Positions 37,142 through 45,846 of a stretch of 64,000 nucleotides of DNA are shown here, one piece after another. This DNA comes from Actinomycetota bacterium. Lineage in GTDB: Bacteria > Actinomycetota > Actinomycetes > Actinomycetales > Dermatophilaceae. The notes below the pieces were generated by a model. That model had not been told where the DNA came from. It saw only the letters and a program-made list of their open reading frames with translations, and did not search any database. The stretch is from positions 1-64,000 of the forward strand of contig JAIUNK010000004.1 in NCBI GenBank assembly GCA_020161845.1, in the 5' to 3' direction. Made by a program: the position numbers and the translations under genes. Numbering within the stretch: position 1 is the stretch's first letter; the number at the start of each line of letters is the position of its first letter.

Positions 37142-38525
37142 TCGGCACCCTCGCCCCGGACGGGGTCGGCGGCGCGGCGATGGTGGTGCTGGGCCGGATG
37201 ACATAGGCGGTGCGTCCGGATTCCGCCCAGGCCCGTTCGAACTGGCCGCGCTGATAGGTCATCCGGACCCGCGCGTTGTCCGCGATCAGGTGCGAGGCAG
37301 GGTCGTTGACGACCGGGTTGCCGGCACCGTCGAAGCCCACCAGCACCATCAGATGGCCGCCGGTGCCATAACCGGCCCCGGTGAGCTGATCCGCGGAGAA
37401 CGAGAGGGACACCCCGAGCGGCACGCCCGCGCTCAGGTAGGACTCGGCGGCGGCGAGGTCCGCCAGCCTCGTGACGAATCCCTCGAGCGGAACGCCCGCC
37501 GTCGCGCGGGTCCCGGCGTACGCGGTGTTGAACGGCCAGTTGCCGGTCCCGCCGTACTCCGCGTCGTAGACCATCCGTGCGGCGACGTCGACCTGGGCGT
37601 CCGTGGCCGGCGACACCCAGGCCTTCTCTGCGGGTGTCGGCCCGGCGCCCCAGTAGTCGAGGATCATCGCGGTCGTCGTGGCCGAGCACCAGGCCTCACC
37701 GCCGCCGCCCCAGGCGGTGTAGTGCCCGGAGTGCACCTCCTGGGAGTAGGTCGGCACCGCCAGGGTGGTCACCGTTCCGCCGAAGCGGCTGGTGGCCTCG
37801 GCGGTCGACCCGGTCGCGGGGACGGCGGTGGCGACGGCGCCGGCCAGCCGAACGACGGGGGTCGCGGTCGTGCCGGCCGCGCGCAGCAGGACGACGCGCA
37901 GCTGCCAGGACCGGTACGCCGCAGCTGCGCCCGTCACCAGCGTGTCCGTGCTCACGGCGGCCCCAGCGGTGCGCTGTCCGTCCAGGCTGGCGCGGGTGAT
38001 CGCGGCACCGCCCGACACATCGGCCGCGGCCCACCGGCCCAGGACCAGCCAGGCCGTGGCGGTGCCGAGCGCGTCGATGCCGCGGACGAGGATCTGCACC
38101 CAGGTGCCGGGCGGGGTCTCGGCGTTCCATGAGGCGATCAGCTCGGTCCAGGCGAATCCGGGAGTGACCACGGGGGAGTCCCAGGTGGCCGTCTCATAGG
38201 TCACCGTCCCGGCGTTGCGGTGCGGGTCGCGGTAGTCGAACCGACCCGTCGGCTGGGCGATGCGCACCCCGGCCGCCCCGAGTGCCGTCCCGGCCCCGGT
38301 GCCGGCGCCCATGGTCGCGGGCCGCCAGAAGGACTCGGCGATCCGACGGGTCACGGCCGCCTGCGCGGTCGTCGGCGTCGCGACGGTGGCCGCCGCGACC
38401 GCCATTCCGCCGAGGGCGCCCAGGACCGCCCGGCGCGTCGGCGTGCGGCTGCGGTCAGTCCGGCCCGCGGTCGGTTCGGGTTCGGCGAGGTCCTGCAGGG
38501 ACCGGGGCATCGGGGTTGCGGTCAT
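37101..38525 (-). CDS. Tat-exported C39-like peptidase domain protein
   Basis: A 474-residue exported protein. A Tat signal (TRRAVLGALGGMAVAAATVA) is followed by AQA. A beta-rich N-terminal region leads into a Peptidase_C39-like domain. There the likely catalytic residues are Cys in GGEAWCSATTTAMIL, His in GTGGHLMVLVGFD and Asp in VVNDPA. The domain also contains the VPTYSQEVHSGHYTAWG entry loop. AGGAGT six bases upstream supports ATG 38525. Similar proteins are secreted papain-like hydrolases of actinobacteria with unknown substrates. It is divergent from dapE and tail-overlaps the small gene at 36776. Confidence 0.82.
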   Translation of the reverse strand: MTATPMPRSLQDLAEPEPTAGRTDRSRTPTRRAVLGALGGMAVAAATVATPTTAQAAVTRRIAESFWRPATMGAGTGAGTALGAAGVRIAQPTGRFDYRDPHRNAGTVTYETATWDSPVVTPGFAWTELIASWNAETPPGTWVQILVRGIDALGTATAWLVLGRWAAADVSGGAAITRASLDGQRTAGAAVSTDTLVTGAAAAYRSWQLRVVLLRAAGTTATPVVRLAGAVATAVPATGSTAEATSRFGGTVTTLAVPTYSQEVHSGHYTAWGGGGEAWCSATTTAMILDYWGAGPTPAEKAWVSPATDAQVDVAARMVYDAEYGGTGNWPFNTAYAGTRATAGVPLEGFVTRLADLAAAESYLSAGVPLGVSLSFSADQLTGAGYGTGGHLMVLVGFDGAGNPVVNDPASHLIADNARVRMTYQRGQFERAWAESGRTAYVIRPSTTIAAPPTPSGARVPISPGSRSVPRRRG

Positions 38526-38628
38526 GACCACTCCTTGCGGCAGACGTCGCCAGTCCGACCACGATAACCGCGCTGTCGGGGGCCGCTGAGAGGACGAGTG
38601 TCCAGGTCGGAGCGGGTACGGTGGGCCC

Positions 38629-39735
38629 ATGCCTGGTCTTGCACCGCCCCCGGGGCCGGCGCCCCTGCACCTGACGGCCGACATCGTCGACCTCACCGCA
38701 GCCCTGTGCGATATCGCCTCGGTCAGCGGCGCGGAGGACGCCCTGGCCGATGCCGTGGCCACGGCCCTGGCCCCCCTGCAGCATCTGCGGCTGCACCGGA
38801 TCGGCAACGTGCTGATCGCGCGCACCGAACTGGGCCGCCCCGAACGCGTGGTGCTGGCCGGACATCTGGACACGGTCCCGCTGACCGACCCGCCGAACCT
38901 GCCGACCCGCATCGATCCCACTCCGGACGGCGGTGCCGAGCTGTGGGGCCGCGGCACGGTGGACATGAAGGGTGGGGTGGCCGTCCAGCTGAGGCTGGCC
39001 GCCACCGTGGCCGCCCCCAGCCGCGACGTGACCTATGTCTTCTACGACTGCGAGGAGGTCGAGTCGGCCCGCAACGGGCTGGGCCGGATCGTGGCCTCGC
39101 ATCCCGACTTGTTGGCCGCGGACTTCGCGGTGTTGCTGGAGCCGACCTGCGCCCAGGTGGAGGGCGGTTGCAAGGGCACCCTGCGGGTGCGGCTGCGCAC
39201 GCGTGGGCGGGCCGCTCACTCGGGGCGGCCGTGGTTGGGGGAGAACGCGATCCACAAGCTGGCGCCGGCGTTGGCCACGCTCGCGGCGTACCGTCCGCGC
39301 ACGGTCGACGTCGACGGCCTCGTCTATCACGAGGGCCTGTCGGCGGTGGGGATCGCCGGCGGGGCGGGAAACAATGTGGTGCCCGACGCCGCCGAATTGC
39401 TCGTCAATTACCGATTCGCGCCGGACCGCTCCGGCGTCGAGGCGGTCGCGCACGTGGGGGAGATTTTCGCGGACTACGAGGTCGAGGTCGTCGACCTCGC
39501 GGACGGCGCGCGCCCGGGCCTGGACCTGCCGGCCGCCCAGGCCTTCGTCACCGCACTCGGCGTACGGGTGTCGGCCAAGGAGGGCTGGACCGATGTGGCC
39601 CGGTTCGCGGCCCTCGGCGTACCGGCGGTGAACTTCGGCCCCGGCGACCCCGCGCTGGCGCACAAGGACGACGAGCGGGTCCCGCTCGGTCAACTTCGGG
39701 ACGCCGAGGCGGCGCTGCGGCGCTGGCTGTCCTGA
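38629..39735 (+). CDS. dapE: Succinyl-diaminopimelate desuccinylase DapE
   Basis: Zn-dependent M20 hydrolase that removes succinate from N-succinyl-LL-DAP, the step after DapC; 368 residues. Metal and catalytic residues can be read: His79 and Asp81 in AGHLDTVP, Asp112 in GTVDMKGG, Glu142/Glu143 in YDCEEVES and the late His in PALAHKDDE. The dimerisation domain contains GRAAHSGRPWLGENAI. GGTGGG just before the ATG is a weak ribosome site. It is followed by the ahpC promoter region; in other actinobacteria the next gene is usually the LOG protein found here at 43313. Confidence 0.93.
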   Translation: MPGLAPPPGPAPLHLTADIVDLTAALCDIASVSGAEDALADAVATALAPLQHLRLHRIGNVLIARTELGRPERVVLAGHLDTVPLTDPPNLPTRIDPTPDGGAELWGRGTVDMKGGVAVQLRLAATVAAPSRDVTYVFYDCEEVESARNGLGRIVASHPDLLAADFAVLLEPTCAQVEGGCKGTLRVRLRTRGRAAHSGRPWLGENAIHKLAPALATLAAYRPRTVDVDGLVYHEGLSAVGIAGGAGNNVVPDAAELLVNYRFAPDRSGVEAVAHVGEIFADYEVEVVDLADGARPGLDLPAAQAFVTALGVRVSAKEGWTDVARFAALGVPAVNFGPGDPALAHKDDERVPLGQLRDAEAALRRWLS

Positions 39736-39791
39736 CTGCGCCGCGCCAGCCCGCAGCGGGCCGGCCGGAGCGGGTCGAACGGTCGTCCGCG

Positions 39792-39828
39792 ATAGCCGGA
39801 TCCTATGGTGAGGATGCACAGAAGCGAT
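39792..39828 (+). promoter_or_regulatory. OxyR-type operator upstream of ahpC
   Basis: The four-element OxyR pattern ATAG-N7-CTAT-N7-ATAG-N7-CTAT is matched as ATAG (39792-39795), CTAT (39803-39806), ATGC (39814-39817) and CGAT (39825-39828), each exactly seven bases apart. It ends ten bases before a TTGCCA element (39839-39844) that could be the -35, the normal position for OxyR activation. The oxyR gene is the third gene of this locus. Confidence 0.65.
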
Positions 39829-39853
39829 CGACGGCGCATTGCCAATTCAGCAG

Positions 39854-39878
39854 TTTCGATATAGAGTGTTTATCGAAA
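39854..39878 (+). promoter_or_regulatory. Inverted repeat over the ahpC promoter/leader
   Basis: TTTCGATA and its complement TATCGAAA are separated by nine bases. The repeat covers a TATAGA that could be the -10 of ahpC, 33-58 bases before its start codon. It may be a second redox- or metal-regulator site, or simply leader structure. Confidence 0.4.
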
Positions 39879-39911
39879 GCGCACCCCGAGACGTAAGGAG
39901 CAGCACCTCTC

Positions 39912-40475
39912 ATGTCGCTGATGAACACCCAGATTCTCCCGTTCAAGACGACGGCCTACAAGAACGGCGAGTTCGTCGAGGTCTCCGACGAGGACGTGAA
40001 GGGCAAGTGGGGGATCTTCTTCTTCTACCCCGCCGATTTCACGTTCGTCTGCCCCACCGAGCTGGGTGACCTGGCCGACCACTACGACGAGCTGCAGAAG
40101 ATGGGCGTCGAGGTCTACTCCGTCTCCACGGACACGCACTTCGTGCACAAGGCCTGGGCCGACACGACCCCCACCATCGGCAAGATCAAGTACTTCATGC
40201 TCGGCGACGCCAACGGCGAGATCACCAACAACTTCCAGAACATGCGCCCGGGCGCCGGCCTTGCCGACCGGGCGACCTTCCTGGTGGACCCCGAGGGCGT
40301 CATTCAGTACATCGAGTCCACCGCCGAGGGCATCGGTCGCGATGCCAGCGAGCTGATGCGCAAGGTCAAGGCGGCCCAGTACGTCGCCGCGCACCCCGGC
40401 GAGGTCTGCCCGGCCAAGTGGCAGGAGGGCGGCGAGTCCCTGAAGCCGTCCATCGACCTGGTCGGCAAGATCTGA
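39912..40475 (+). CDS. ahpC: Alkyl hydroperoxide reductase subunit C (peroxiredoxin)
   Basis: Typical 2-Cys peroxiredoxin of 187 residues that reduces H2O2, organic peroxides and peroxynitrite. The peroxidatic Cys47 (FTFVCPTE) and resolving Cys166 (EVCPAKW) match the enterobacterial AhpC (46 and 165), not the mycobacterial AhpC/AhpD type. The paired ahpF confirms this. The context has AAGGAG about ten bases before the ATG and an OxyR-type operator upstream. The gene is separated from ahpF by 233 bases with a hairpin, so subunit ratios may be uneven. Confidence 0.97.
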   Translation: MSLMNTQILPFKTTAYKNGEFVEVSDEDVKGKWGIFFFYPADFTFVCPTELGDLADHYDELQKMGVEVYSVSTDTHFVHKAWADTTPTIGKIKYFMLGDANGEITNNFQNMRPGAGLADRATFLVDPEGVIQYIESTAEGIGRDASELMRKVKAAQYVAAHPGEVCPAKWQEGGESLKPSIDLVGKI

Positions 40476-40569
40476 CCCGGCTCGCCTGACCCAGCTCGGC
40501 TGATCATGCTCGGCTGATCCTTCGAGCCGAGCTCGACAGCACCGCGTACGGCGGGCGGCCGCTCACCTC

Positions 40570-40599
40570 CCCACTCCTCATACCACGGTATGGAGTGGG
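40570..40599 (+). terminator. Hairpin between ahpC and ahpF
   Basis: CCCACTCC and ATACC pair with GGTAT and GGAGTGGG around a two-base loop, with a two-base bulge (TC) on the left arm: 13 paired bases in all. It lies 95 bases after ahpC and 110 before ahpF. It may act as an attenuator or RNA-processing site giving more AhpC than AhpF. Confidence 0.45.
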
Positions 40600-40614
40600 C
40601 TGCGACGAGCGGTC

Positions 40615-40653
40615 GCCCGCCGTATGCGCGCCCGCCGTATGCGCGCCCGCCGT
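40615..40653. repeat. 15-bp tandem repeat in the ahpC-ahpF leader
   Basis: GCCCGCCGTATGCGC occurs twice in tandem (40615-40629, 40630-40644), then its first nine bases once more. It lies 56 bases ahead of the ahpF start codon. No function is evident. Confidence 0.8.
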
Positions 40654-40708
40654 CCGACCACCCGGCCCGCCCGAGAACCTGGCCCGCCTGACACCGACGA
40701 GGAGAGAC

Positions 40709-42283
40709 ATGCTCGACAAGGAGCTGCTGGACCAACTGAAGAGCTACCTGGAGATGGTGACCGAGCCGATCGAGCTCGTCGCGACCCTGGGTGAGGGCCC
40801 CAAGTCGGAGGATATGCGGGCCATGCTGACCGAGATCGCCGAGCTGTCCGAGAAGGTCACCGCCCGCTTCGACGGCACGGGACCACGGCATCCCGCCTTC
40901 GACGTCACTCGCCCGGGCAGCGACATCCACGTCACCTTCGCCGGATTGCCCCTCGGCCACGAGTTCACCTCCCTGGTGCTGGCGCTGCTGCACGTGGGTG
41001 GCCACACGATCAAGGAGGACCCCGACGTGATGGCCGCGGTCGCCGCTCTGCCGGGGCCGCTGGAGTTCACCACGTACATGTCCTTGGAATGCCAGAACTG
41101 CCCCACCGTCGTCCAGGCGCTCAACGCGATGGCGGTGCTCAACCCGAGCATCCGGCACACCGCGGTCGAAGGCTCGCTGTTCCAGGACGAGGTCACCAAC
41201 AAGAACATCCTGGCGGTGCCCACGGTCTACCTGAACGGGGAGCTGTTCGGGCAGGGCCGGATGGACATGGCCCAGATCGTTGGCAAGCTGGACACCGGGG
41301 CCGGCGAGCGGGTGGCGGCCAAGCTCACCGAGAAGGAGCCCTTCGAGGTGCTCATCGTCGGCGGCGGGCCCGCCGGCGCGTCGGCCGCGGTCTACACCGC
41401 CCGCAAGGGAATCCGCACCGGCCTGGTGGCCGAGCGGTTCGGGGGCCAGGTGCTGGACACCATGTCGATCGAGAACTTCGTCTCGGTGCCCTACACCGAG
41501 GGTCCGACCTTCGCGGCCAACCTCGAGGAGCACGTCAAGCAATACGAGGTCGACCTCGTCAAGGGGCCGGTCGCCACCAAGCTGGTTCCCGCCACCGAGC
41601 CCGGCGGCCTGCACACCGTCGAGTTCGGTCCCGGCACCCTCAAGGCCCGCACGGTGGTCCTGGCCACGGGGGCCCGGTGGCGGCACATGGGTGTGCCTGG
41701 TGAGGAGGAGTACCGCAACAAGGGCGTGACGTTCTGTCCGCACTGCGACGGCCCACTGTTCAAGGGCAAGCGGATCGCCGTCATCGGCGGCGGCAACTCC
41801 GGCATCGAGGCCGCGATCGACCTGGCCGGCGTCGTCGGTCACGTCACGGTCATCGAGTTTCTCGATGTCCTGCGCGCGGACGACGTGCTGGTGGCCAAGC
41901 TCAAGAGCCTGCCGAATGTGGACATCATCATGTCCGCCAAGACCACGGAGGTGCTCGGCGACGGGACCGCGGTCACCGGCCTGAGCTACGAGGACCGTAC
42001 GTCGGGCGAGGTGAAGACCCTGGATCTGCAGGGCATCTTCGTTCAGATCGGCCTGCTGCCCAACACCGAATGGCTCAAGGGCGCCGTCGAACTGTCCCCG
42101 CGAGGCGAGATCGTCATCGACGGCCGAGGCGCGACCAACATCCCGGGGATCTTCGGCGCCGGCGATGCGACCACGGTGCCCTACAAGCAGATCGTCGTCG
42201 CGGAGGGATCCGGCGCGACCGCGGCCCTGTCGGCCTTCGACCACCTGATCCGCACCAGCGCGCCGGTGCCCCAGCCGGCGTGA
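40709..42283 (+). CDS. ahpF: Alkyl hydroperoxide reductase subunit F
   Basis: FAD-dependent NAD(P)H oxidoreductase of 524 residues that passes electrons to AhpC. The N-terminal thioredoxin-like double fold carries Cys128-Cys131 ([12 protein letters not shown]). The thioredoxin-reductase-like part has the FAD site [13 protein letters not shown] and the redox pair Cys343-Cys346 (CPHCDGPL), close to E. coli positions. The NAD-binding motif is [18 protein letters not shown] before ATG 40709 sets the start; the longer frame runs through the 15-bp repeats. Its TGA overlaps the oxyR GTG. Confidence 0.96.
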   Translation: MLDKELLDQLKSYLEMVTEPIELVATLGEGPKSEDMRAMLTEIAELSEKVTARFDGTGPRHPAFDVTRPGSDIHVTFAGLPLGHEFTSLVLALLHVGGHTIKEDPDVMAAVAALPGPLEFTTYMSLECQNCPTVVQALNAMAVLNPSIRHTAVEGSLFQDEVTNKNILAVPTVYLNGELFGQGRMDMAQIVGKLDTGAGERVAAKLTEKEPFEVLIVGGGPAGASAAVYTARKGIRTGLVAERFGGQVLDTMSIENFVSVPYTEGPTFAANLEEHVKQYEVDLVKGPVATKLVPATEPGGLHTVEFGPGTLKARTVVLATGARWRHMGVPGEEEYRNKGVTFCPHCDGPLFKGKRIAVIGGGNSGIEAAIDLAGVVGHVTVIEFLDVLRADDVLVAKLKSLPNVDIIMSAKTTEVLGDGTAVTGLSYEDRTSGEVKTLDLQGIFVQIGLLPNTEWLKGAVELSPRGEIVIDGRGATNIPGIFGAGDATTVPYKQIVVAEGSGATAALSAFDHLIRTSAPVPQPA

Positions 42284-43185
42284 ATCTGCGGGACCTGGAG
42301 TACCTCGTCGCGCTGGCCGACCACCGGCACTTCGGCCGCGCCGCAGCGGCCTGCTATGTCAGCCAGCCGACATTGTCGACCCAGGTCAAGAAGCTGGAAG
42401 CCGAGCTCGGCGTCATGCTCGTCGAGCGCGGCTCCCGCTCGGTACTGCTGACGGCGGCGGGGCAGGAGGTCGTCACCCGAGCCCGGCATCTGCTCGACGA
42501 CGCCGATCAGATCCGGCGGATCGCCCGCTCGGTCGCCGACCCGGAGTCCGGGACGCTGCGGCTCGGCCTGTTCCCCACCCTCGCGCCGTACCTTCTCCCG
42601 CACGTCGTCGCAGGCGTGCGGGCCCGGTTCCCGCGTCTGGAGCTGCTCCTCGTCGAAGAGAAAAGCCCGGAACTGGTCGAGCGGCTGCGGGCCGGCACCC
42701 TCGACGCGGCGCTGTTGGCGCTGCCGTTGCTGGATGACTCGCTGGCGGCGGAGCCGCTCTTCCGAGAGGACTTCCTGCTCGCCCTGCCGGTCGATCATGA
42801 GCTGGCGGAGCGCGACGAGCCGCTGCCGCCCGACGTCCTCTCGGGGGCGGAGCTGCTGCTGCTCGAGGACGGCCACTGCCTGCGCGATCAAGCCCTGGCC
42901 GTCTGCACGATGGGCGGCGGTCACGAGCGCGACGGGTTCCGGGCCACCAGCCTGGAGACGCTGCGGCACATGGTGGCGACCGGGGCCGGACTCACCCTTC
43001 TGCCGGAACTGTCCGTCAGTCCGCCCGTGCCGAAGCACCCGGGCGTCGTGGTCCGCCGTCTCGCCGGCCCCGCCCCGCACCGGGACATCGCCCTGGCCCG
43101 GCGCGCCAGCCACGTCGACGTCCAGCTCCTGCATGACCTGGCTGAGGTCTTGCGGGCCGTGCCGGGCGTACGCCGGCTGCCCTGA
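42280..43185 (+). CDS. oxyR: Peroxide-sensing LysR regulator OxyR
   Basis: LysR-family activator of 301 residues: winged HTH in the first 60 residues ([24 protein letters not shown]) and an effector domain. The redox pair is conserved: Cys200 and Cys209 in [12 protein letters not shown], equivalent to E. coli Cys199/Cys208. It should therefore sense H2O2 by disulfide formation. The GTG start overlaps the ahpF stop (GTGA), an unusual same-strand coupling; in many bacteria oxyR is divergent from its target. It probably binds the ATAG-type operator at 39792-39828 and so autoregulates. Confidence 0.94.
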   Translation: MNLRDLEYLVALADHRHFGRAAAACYVSQPTLSTQVKKLEAELGVMLVERGSRSVLLTAAGQEVVTRARHLLDDADQIRRIARSVADPESGTLRLGLFPTLAPYLLPHVVAGVRARFPRLELLLVEEKSPELVERLRAGTLDAALLALPLLDDSLAAEPLFREDFLLALPVDHELAERDEPLPPDVLSGAELLLLEDGHCLRDQALAVCTMGGGHERDGFRATSLETLRHMVATGAGLTLLPELSVSPPVPKHPGVVVRRLAGPAPHRDIALARRASHVDVQLLHDLAEVLRAVPGVRRLP

Positions 43186-43312
43186 CGCCCCGCCGTCCGG
43201 TGGGGACCGCGGACCAGGATCGCCCGGAGGCCCGGACCGGCGCATCGCCCAGCCTGGATCGGGCGCTGCGGGCTATCCAGGGACTCGCTTGAGGCACGGG
43301 TACCGTGGCCCG

Positions 43313-44122
43313 GTGAGCCGACACCCGATCGACCCCGACCGCCCCGCCGTTGCCGACGTGGTCGCGGAACCTCCGCACCGGGCGTCGTACCATCGCGGCC
43401 CGGTCACCCTGCGCGACCACCAGATCCCGCACTCGACCACCGACCAGCGGTTGTTGGACTCGCCCAACCGCGCGGACTGGCTGCACACCGACCCCTGGCG
43501 GGTGCTGCGGATCCAGGCGGAGTTCGTCGAGGGGTTCGGGGCGCTCGCCGAGCTCGGTCCCGCCGTCAGCGTGTTCGGGTCGGCCCGGACGCCGCGGGAT
43601 ACCCCCGAATACGAGACCGGGGTGCGGCTGGGCCGCGCGCTGGTCGCCGCGGGGTACGCCGTGATCACCGGCGGCGGCCCCGGCACGATGGAGGCCGTGA
43701 ACTGCGGCGCGGCCGAGTCCGGGGGCACCTCCGTGGGTCTGGGCATCGAGTTGCCGTTCGAGCAGGGCCTGAACCGCTGGGTGAACCTCGGGGTCCACTT
43801 CCGCTACTTCTTCGCCCGCAAGACGATGTTCGTCAAGTACGCCGAGGGATTCGTCGTCCTCCCCGGCGGGATGGGCACCCTGGACGAGCTGTTCGAGGCC
43901 GTCACGCTGGTGCAGACGCACAAGGTCACCTCGTTCCCGATCGTGCTGCTCGGCTCCCACTACTGGGGTGGCCTGGTCGGCTGGCTGCGCGACGTCGCCG
44001 TACCGATGGGCACGATCAGCGCCCGCGATGTCGACCTGCTGCACGTCACCGACGATGTCGCCGACGCCGTGCGCCTGATCGGTGAGTCCCACGGCACGCA
44101 GCCCGGCCGCCGTCCGGAGTAG
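43313..44122 (+). CDS. LOG-family (cytokinin riboside phosphoribohydrolase-type) protein
   Basis: A 269-residue Rossmann-fold protein of the TIGR00730/LOG family. The signature pair GGGPGTMEAVNCGA and PGGMGTLDELFEA is intact, which is typical of nucleoside monophosphate phosphoribohydrolases once mis-annotated as lysine decarboxylases. The core starts near residue 85; the first 70 residues are an extension found in the actinobacterial branch next to dapE. GTG 43313 is the upstream-most protein-like start; no strong ribosome site is seen. It is followed by the DivIVA-like gene after 66 bases, the conserved order. Confidence 0.9.
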   Translation: MSRHPIDPDRPAVADVVAEPPHRASYHRGPVTLRDHQIPHSTTDQRLLDSPNRADWLHTDPWRVLRIQAEFVEGFGALAELGPAVSVFGSARTPRDTPEYETGVRLGRALVAAGYAVITGGGPGTMEAVNCGAAESGGTSVGLGIELPFEQGLNRWVNLGVHFRYFFARKTMFVKYAEGFVVLPGGMGTLDELFEAVTLVQTHKVTSFPIVLLGSHYWGGLVGWLRDVAVPMGTISARDVDLLHVTDDVADAVRLIGESHGTQPGRRPE

Positions 44123-44188
44123 GTCGCGGCCGACCCCGCCGCTGCGGGGGGTGCGGAGGTACCGGCGCATTCGTGGCACCATCGAGGC

Positions 44189-44539
44189 GTGATCGTCGTC
44201 CTCTCCGTCCTGGTGGTGCTCGTGGCCGGGGCCGTCGCCGCACTCGCGGTCGGCCGGCTCGGCTCCGGGATGACAGTCGCGATGCCGGACCCGGTGCACA
44301 CCACGGGCCACGACGTCCTGGGCCCGCAGGAGGTCACCCGAGCCGAGGTGACCGGCGTGCGGTTCGACCGGGCGCTGCGCGGCTACCGGATGGACCAGGT
44401 CGACGCCGTCCTGGACCGGCTGGGGCAGGAGCTCGCCCGCCGGGACGAGCGGATCGCCGCCCTGACGGCACGGCCCGACGACCCCCCGGCGGACCTCGAC
44501 GACACGTCCAGCATGCAGACCCCCGGCCCGGACTCGTGA
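44189..44539 (+). CDS. Small membrane protein with DivIVA-type domain
   Basis: A 116-residue protein with one N-terminal helix (IVVLSVLVVLVAGAVAALAVG). A DivIVA-like motif follows at about residues 55-90 (VRFDRALRGYRMDQVDAVLDRLGQEL), then an acidic tail. Such short DivIVA-domain proteins follow LOG genes in many actinobacteria. A role in polar growth or septation has been suggested for relatives; here it is inference. The GTG start is the first of the frame. It overlaps the next gene by GTGA. Confidence 0.82.
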   Translation: MIVVLSVLVVLVAGAVAALAVGRLGSGMTVAMPDPVHTTGHDVLGPQEVTRAEVTGVRFDRALRGYRMDQVDAVLDRLGQELARRDERIAALTARPDDPPADLDDTSSMQTPGPDS

Positions 44540-45783
44540 CCTCCGCGGAGGTCACCCATACGGCACGGCGGAAGTGGCGCAGGCCGCTGCCCGGCACCGC
44601 GGATCGGTTCGTGCTCGCCGTCCTGCTCGCGTACGCCGTGACCCGGCTGGTCAGCGGTGTCCTGCTGGTGATCCTCACGCGCTACCAGGTGCCCGTCGCT
44701 TGGACCGGGCCGCAGGTCAGCTACGGCACGATCGTGGGGCTGTGGGATGCCGGCTGGTATCGCGAGATCGCCGAGAACGGCTATCCCCACCAGCTGCCCC
44801 GAGACCCCGACACCGGCGACCTGCAGCAGAACCCCTGGGCCTTCTATCCGTTGTTCCCGGTCCTGGCCCGGGTCGGCATGGAACTCACGGGCGCGTCCTT
44901 CGCCGTCGCCGGGTCCACCCTGGCCCTCGGGTTCGGCGCCGCCGCCGCCGCCGTCATCGCGACGCTACTGCGGCCCCGGGTCGGACAACGAGTCGCGCTC
45001 GCTGCGGTCATCGTGTGGGCCACCTGCGCCAGCGCCCCGGTGCTGCAGGTGGCCTACACCGAGAGCCTGGCCATCCTGCTGCTGGCGTTGGTCCTGAAGT
45101 ACCTCGACGCGCGGCGCTGGTGGGCCGCCGCCGCCTGCGCCTTCCTGACCGGCCTGGCCCGCCCGATCGCCGTGCCGCTCGGCATCGTGGCTCTCGTCGC
45201 GGTGGTCGTGCGTTGGCGCCGCCGCGACGAACAACCGATCTCGGGCCGCGAATGGGCCGGCATGCTCGCGGCGCTCGCCGGGTGCGGGCTCGCCGGGCTG
45301 ATCTGGCCCACCATCGCCTGGCTCGGGACCGGCGTCCGTACGGCGTACACGGACACGATGGCCACCTGGCGGTACGGGCAGAACATCGTCCCGCTGCGAC
45401 CCTGGGTGGGGATCTCCGAGTGGTTCTTCCATGCCGCCGGCCGCACCGCAGCGATCGCCGCCCTGGTCGCCGTCGTCGCGCTCCTGCTCGCCCTGGCGCT
45501 CGGGCCGTGGTCCGCCCGGCTGGGTCCGGTGCTGCGGGCCTGGATCCTCGCCTACCCGTTCTACCTGGCCGTGGTCCTGGACCCCGGCACCAGCGCCATC
45601 CGCTACCTGCTGCCGTGCTTCCCGTGGGCCGTCATCGCCGTGGACGGCGCCTGGCGAAGAAGGGCCCCGGCGGCCAGAACGTGGGCCCTGACCGCCGGTT
45701 GGGTGCTCCTCGGGGTGGCCACCCAATGGTGGTGGCTCTACGAGCTGTGGCGATTCGTGCCGCCGAGCGACTTCCCCCCGTGA
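44536..45783 (+). CDS. Polytopic GT-C type glycosyltransferase (PIG-V/mannosyltransferase-like)
   Basis: A 415-residue membrane protein with about ten helices. The first outside loop has WDAGWYREIAENGY and then FYPLFPVLARVG. These are the acidic catalytic motif and the FYPLFP motif of PIG-V-like polyprenol-phosphate-sugar transferases. GTG 44536 overlaps the DivIVA-like stop (GTGA) and precedes a basic stretch and first helix. The donor and acceptor are unknown; mannose onto a lipid or protein is a guess from the family. It ends 63 bases before the convergent crotonase. Confidence 0.8.
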   Translation: MTSAEVTHTARRKWRRPLPGTADRFVLAVLLAYAVTRLVSGVLLVILTRYQVPVAWTGPQVSYGTIVGLWDAGWYREIAENGYPHQLPRDPDTGDLQQNPWAFYPLFPVLARVGMELTGASFAVAGSTLALGFGAAAAAVIATLLRPRVGQRVALAAVIVWATCASAPVLQVAYTESLAILLLALVLKYLDARRWWAAAACAFLTGLARPIAVPLGIVALVAVVVRWRRRDEQPISGREWAGMLAALAGCGLAGLIWPTIAWLGTGVRTAYTDTMATWRYGQNIVPLRPWVGISEWFFHAAGRTAAIAALVAVVALLLALALGPWSARLGPVLRAWILAYPFYLAVVLDPGTSAIRYLLPCFPWAVIAVDGAWRRRAPAARTWALTAGWVLLGVATQWWWLYELWRFVPPSDFPP

Positions 45784-45846
45784 CCCGCGGTGTCGTGGTC
45801 GGCGCTCGGTATCTGATGGCGCGCTTCCTCGCGCTGGCGCGCTTCG

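Noticed and set aside
40304-42244. 646-codon open frame antisense to ahpF
   Set aside because: It mirrors the codon structure of ahpF on the other strand, as expected in high-GC genes; its translation is a Gly/Asp/His/Arg-rich mixture with no domain.
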